This document shows positions 61,368-64,000 of a stretch of 64,000 bases of DNA, piece by piece. The DNA comes from Nesterenkonia marinintestina (GTDB lineage Bacteria > Actinomycetota > Actinomycetes > Actinomycetales > Micrococcaceae), in NCBI RefSeq assembly GCF_025420485.1, contig NZ_JAOEFD010000009.1, forward strand, positions 51,371-115,370, written 5' to 3'. Every line of letters begins with the position of its first letter. Positions within the stretch are counted from its first letter, which is position 1. The notes below the pieces were generated by a model. That model was not told where the DNA came from and ran no database searches. It saw nothing but the letters and a program-made list of their open reading frames with translations. The position numbers and the translations under genes are program-made.

Positions 61368-61640
61368 TCAGCTCAGGATGCCGACGATGTACCCCACGAA
61401 GACCATCAGCAGGAAGGCCACGCCGACTCCCACAGCCGCCAGACCGAGCCAGACCTTCGGAGGCCGACGAACCGGCTCATGGCGCGGGGTCGCGGTGGCC
61501 GACTGGGAGTCCGGGGGAGTGCTGCCCGGCGGAAGGCCTCCGCCGGAGTCGAGGTCCGGGTCGGCCTGCGGCTCAGGGTCCAGGTTCGGATTCTCGCCGG
61601 CCGACGGAGGTGTGCCGTCGTCGCGTCCTCGGTCAGTCAT
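61368..61640 (-). CDS. Small tail-anchored-type membrane protein
   Basis: The 90-residue product has a long acidic and proline-rich hydrophilic region (NLDPEPQADPDLDSGGGLPP) and one hydrophobic segment at the end, WLGLAAVGVGVAFLLMVFVG. GGAGGAA lies about 4 nt before the ATG at 61640. No family was recognised. The topology suggests a single C-terminal anchor with the bulk in the cytosol. It lies directly upstream of the MFS gene on the same strand, with 41 nt between them. Confidence 0.7.
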   Translation of the reverse strand: MTDRGRDDGTPPSAGENPNLDPEPQADPDLDSGGGLPPGSTPPDSQSATATPRHEPVRRPPKVWLGLAAVGVGVAFLLMVFVGYIVGILS

Positions 61641-61842
61641 AGGTTCCTCCAGGATCGGAGTTCTGCCCCGGCGGAGTGTCCGGTCCGGGATGTTCCGTCT
61701 CCCGGCGACGATACCTGACAAGCCTCTGACCTGCGACGATGTCGCGTCAGGCGACATGAGTCCGTTGATCACTCGTCTGTTCCTGCCTGCGGGTGCAGGA
61801 CTGACGTGGGTCCGTCTATCAGAGTTCCCGTGAGCAGGAGGA

Positions 61843-62664
61843 TCAGCTGTTCATCGTCATGGCGATGACGGTGGCGGCACCGACGATGACGACGAACATG
61901 CGGAACACACCGGCCGACAGCCGACGGGCGAGGCGCCCACCGACGAGGCCACCCAGGGTCGAGCCTGCAGCGATCAGCGCGACGGTGGACCACGAGATCA
62001 TCTCCGGGGAGACGATGATGAAGATGCTCGCGGCGATGATGTTCACCACAGCGACCGTGAGGTTCTTGATCGCGTTGAGTTCCTGCATGTGGAGCAACGA
62101 TGTGATTCCGAGCAGCGCGATCAGCAGGATCCCCTGGGCTGCACTGAAGTATCCGCCGTAGACGCCCAGGAGGAACGCGGCGGAGAGCGAGGTGACCGTG
62201 GCCATCCGGGTCGGGAACGGCCTGTCGCCGCTGGGCCGGAGGGGCTCGCCGAGCGCATCCGAGCGTGTCCGCATGAAGCGGCGTCTGATGGTCGGGCCGG
62301 CGATGACCAGCAGCGTGCCGATGCCGATGAGCCAGGGGATGACTCTCGCGAAGACCTCGGCGGAGAAGTGGAGCAGCAGGGAGGCCCCTGCGATGGCGCC
62401 GAGGGCCGACGCCGGCAGCAGCACCCTCACTGCAGAAGCATGGGTGCGCAGTTCACGCCGGTAGGCGATGGCGCCGGAGATGCTGCCGGGCACGATGCCG
62501 ATCGTGTTGGCGATCGTCGCAGCCAGCGGCGGCATTCCCAGAAGTACCAGTATCGGGAATGACACCAGTGTGCCTGCGCCCACGATGACGTTGACCCCAC
62601 CGGCGAGGAATCCGGCGCCGACGACAGCCGCCCATTCCAGCACCTGAAGCCAGTCGGTCGGCAT
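61843..62664 (-). CDS. TauE/SafE-family sulfite or anion exporter
   Basis: The 273-residue membrane protein of the TauE/SafE family has eight helices and two related halves. The first has GAGFLAGGVNVIVGAGTLVS, FPILVLLGMPPLAATIANTI and the second AAFLLGVYGGYFSAAQGILL, with NAIKNLTVAVVNIIA after it. Family members export sulfite, sulfoacetate or similar anions. The ATG at 62664 is preferred over the longer frame up to 62979, which is antisense to the divergent LysR gene. The two start codons are 115 nt apart, and the LysR protein is the likely regulator. Confidence 0.9.
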   Translation of the reverse strand: MPTDWLQVLEWAAVVGAGFLAGGVNVIVGAGTLVSFPILVLLGMPPLAATIANTIGIVPGSISGAIAYRRELRTHASAVRVLLPASALGAIAGASLLLHFSAEVFARVIPWLIGIGTLLVIAGPTIRRRFMRTRSDALGEPLRPSGDRPFPTRMATVTSLSAAFLLGVYGGYFSAAQGILLIALLGITSLLHMQELNAIKNLTVAVVNIIAASIFIIVSPEMISWSTVALIAAGSTLGGLVGGRLARRLSAGVFRMFVVIVGAATVIAMTMNS

Positions 62665-62738
62665 GCTCGGCCAGCCTTTCCCGTTCGCGAACCGTGGGGC
62701 GTCTCCAGAGTGGCAGGAGATGTCACCTCTCAGCTTGC

Positions 62739-62744
62739 TAGAAT
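62739..62744 (+). promoter_or_regulatory. Candidate -10 element of the LysR gene
   Basis: TAGAAT at 62739-62744 is 35 nt before the GTG start. The -35 is not clear. The whole 115-nt divergent region is also the expected LysR operator for the TauE/SafE gene. Confidence 0.4.
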
Positions 62745-62779
62745 CAGAAGGCCCCTTCGGTACAGCGAAAGGTGAAAGA

Positions 62780-63682
62780 GTGACATTCGACCTCCGGGAT
62801 GTGGCACTCGTGGTCGCCGTCGCGGACCACGGGTCGATCACCGAAGGCGCTCGGGCGCTCGGACTCTCGCTCTCGGCGGCCAGTTCCCGCATCACGGCTC
62901 TGGAGAAGAGCCGGGGCGTCAATCTGCTGATCAGAAGCCGGAGGGGAGTCGTGCCGACTTCCGCCGGAGCGGACTTCATCGTGCGCGGTGGCCAGCTCCT
63001 CGCTCAGGCCGAGGGGCTGGTGGACATGCTGCGCCATCACCGCGACGGTCAGGCCGACCACGTGAGGATGGCCAGCAACACCTCGGCTGCGGATGCCCTC
63101 ACTGAGTTCCTCGCCGCTGCGCTGTCGAGGTTCCCGAAGCTCCGCGTGGTGTTGGACGAGGTCCCCAGCGAGGAGGTGGCTCGACGAGTGCGCGACGGGG
63201 ACGCCGACCTCGGAGTGGTGTCGCTGCTGGATTCGGAGGCTGGACTGGCTGTGCACCCCCTGTGGGGCGACCCCCTCGTCATCGTGGGAGCCCCTCTCCG
63301 CGGTGCGTCCGACGACGCTTCGCCGACGTTGACGTTCGAGGAAGTCATCCGGGGACCGATGATCGGCCTGACCGAGGGCAGCCCGCTCCAAGTCTTCGTC
63401 GACGAGCAGGCGACCCGGCTCGGCATCGACATCGACTATCGGCTCCGCCTGCCGTCCCTGGGTGCGGTCTACGACGTGGCGACCACTGGGGCTGGAACGG
63501 CTATCCTTCCGCTCGGCACGGCCCGCCGGCTCGGGGCGCCCGACGAGGCGGTGCACGGCATGCCGGAATCGTGGACCCAGCGCCGCGCCATGCTCCTGAT
63601 TCGGTCCGACAGAAGTGCGTCGTCGAGCGGAGACCCCTTCGTCGAGGCGATGCTGCGGTACCGCAACGAACCCCGCGACTGA
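62780..63682 (+). CDS. LysR-family transcriptional regulator
   Basis: The 300-residue protein starts at GTG 62780 with GAAAGG about 8 nt upstream. Its N-terminal winged helix-turn-helix reads RDVALVVAVADHGSITEGAR and LGLSLSAASSRITALEKSRG, followed by the LTTR wing PTSAGADFIVRGGQLL. The effector domain (LysR substrate-binding) spans about residues 95-300, with RMASNTSAADALTEFLAAAL and GLTEGSPLQVFVDEQATRL. Its placement divergent from a TauE/SafE gene makes control of anion export likely. The ligand is unknown. Confidence 0.92.
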   Translation: MTFDLRDVALVVAVADHGSITEGARALGLSLSAASSRITALEKSRGVNLLIRSRRGVVPTSAGADFIVRGGQLLAQAEGLVDMLRHHRDGQADHVRMASNTSAADALTEFLAAALSRFPKLRVVLDEVPSEEVARRVRDGDADLGVVSLLDSEAGLAVHPLWGDPLVIVGAPLRGASDDASPTLTFEEVIRGPMIGLTEGSPLQVFVDEQATRLGIDIDYRLRLPSLGAVYDVATTGAGTAILPLGTARRLGAPDEAVHGMPESWTQRRAMLLIRSDRSASSSGDPFVEAMLRYRNEPRD

Positions 63683-63930
63683 GCTTCATGCAGTCGGGGC
63701 TGATGCACGGATTGGGGGCGGGTCGTCTTCGGCCGGGAGGGCCGCGAGCAGATACGGCTGGTTGGGCCGCGGGCAGATACGGCTGGTTGGGCAGTCGTGC
63801 CTCTCGCCCGAGGGATCGGCTCAGCGAGTCCGTTGCCCGGCACTCTTCTCCGTCGCAGAGCTCTGTCACGCGGATTCAGTGGTGCTGGTCACCTCGCACA
63901 TCTGATCGGAGAGGAGTTCGACGATGACGA
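63683..63930. other. Non-coding end region with a tandem repeat
   Basis: After the LysR stop no credible gene was found up to the small ORF at 63924. The region holds the 25-bp tandem repeat listed separately. Confidence 0.5.
63740..63789. repeat. Two tandem 25-bp repeats
   Basis: The unit GGCCGCGRGCAGATACGGCT plus GGTTG occurs at 63740-63764 and 63765-63789, with one A/G difference. Both copies contain GGTTG before a GG, similar to the GGTTGGGC core of the two palindromes around the DUF559 gene. Confidence 0.85.
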
Positions 63931-64000
63931 GAGGCCCCCGTCCGCGGTGCGGACGAGGGCCTCTGGGAAGCTTCCTGAACCGTACTGGGTTTAGTTCCGC
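63924..64000 (+). CDS. Candidate small ORF with internal hairpin, cut by the window end
   Basis: ATG 63924 is preceded by CGGAGAGGAG at 63907-63916 with a 7-nt spacer, a strong ribosome-binding site. The frame stays open to the window end and reads MTRGPRPRCGRGPLGSFLNR and on. A hairpin lies inside it: GAGGCCC (63931-63937) with GGGCCTC (63957-63963), and GTCCGC (63940-63945) with GCGGAC (63949-63954). A leader-peptide/attenuator upstream of a gene beyond the window is possible, but a plain terminator with a chance ORF is equally possible. Confidence 0.35.
   Translation, partial: MTRGPRPRCGRGPLGSFLNRTGFSS

Noticed and set aside
61843..62979. A 378-codon version of the TauE/SafE gene
   Set aside because: The extra 105 codons overlap the divergent LysR gene in antisense and carry no family sequence.

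Overview
The window is chromosomal DNA of a very high-GC actinobacterium, most likely of the order Micrococcales. Support comes from the WhiB1 iron-sulfur regulator, a PdtaS-type kinase, DUF1844 next to infC, the typA/fdxA/dapC/gltA/dapD/dapE neighbourhood, GTG starts, ATGA/GTGA overlaps and probable leaderless mRNAs. Very acidic secreted proteins and a complete Mrp Na+/H+ antiporter hint at salt or alkali tolerance. The genus is not determined.

Layout. (1) 1-14.2 kb: end of a MinD/CpaE-like ATPase gene, a 180-kDa NAD-glutamate dehydrogenase, pdtaS, whiB1, DUF1844, the translation operon infC-rpmI-rplT-TrmH methylase-RNHCP protein, a membrane protein and an amidohydrolase. (2) 14.3-20.5 kb: acylphosphatase, S9 peptidase, a Tag glycosylase, a DUF559 gene flanked by two nearly identical 73-bp palindromes, a membrane protein and a SodC-like lipoprotein. 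(3) 20.5-28.1 kb: mrpA(B)-C-D-E-F-G in one overlapping operon with its own promoter and a short leader ORF, then a YihY/BrkB protein. (4) 28.2-44.1 kb: two complete peptide-type ABC importers. The first has three tandem paralogous binding lipoproteins ahead of separate permease and ATPase genes. The second has one binding lipoprotein, an enlarged DppB-like permease, a DppC-like permease and a fused double ATPase. (5) 44.2-51.7 kb: typA, a small membrane protein, fdxA, dapC, gltA, and the divergent pair dapD/dapE. (6) 51.9-56.5 kb: a TAXI-type TRAP transporter with an SDR oxidoreductase, and a DedA protein. (7) 56.6-58.5 kb: an IS481-type element bounded by 20-bp inverted repeats and carrying a merR-family gene. 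(8) 58.5-64 kb: DUF2267, DUF2795 and other small genes, an MFS exporter, TauE/SafE with a divergent LysR regulator, and a non-coding end with a tandem repeat and a structured small ORF.

How the genes work together. Glutamate dehydrogenase, two peptide importers, the S9 peptidase and citrate synthase fit growth on peptides and amino acids. DapC, DapD and DapE are steps of the succinylase route to diaminopimelate and lysine. Mrp exports Na+ for protons. Three features deserve most attention: the palindromes around the DUF559 gene, the large RNA-like leader before rpmI, and the IS element with a regulator inside its ends.
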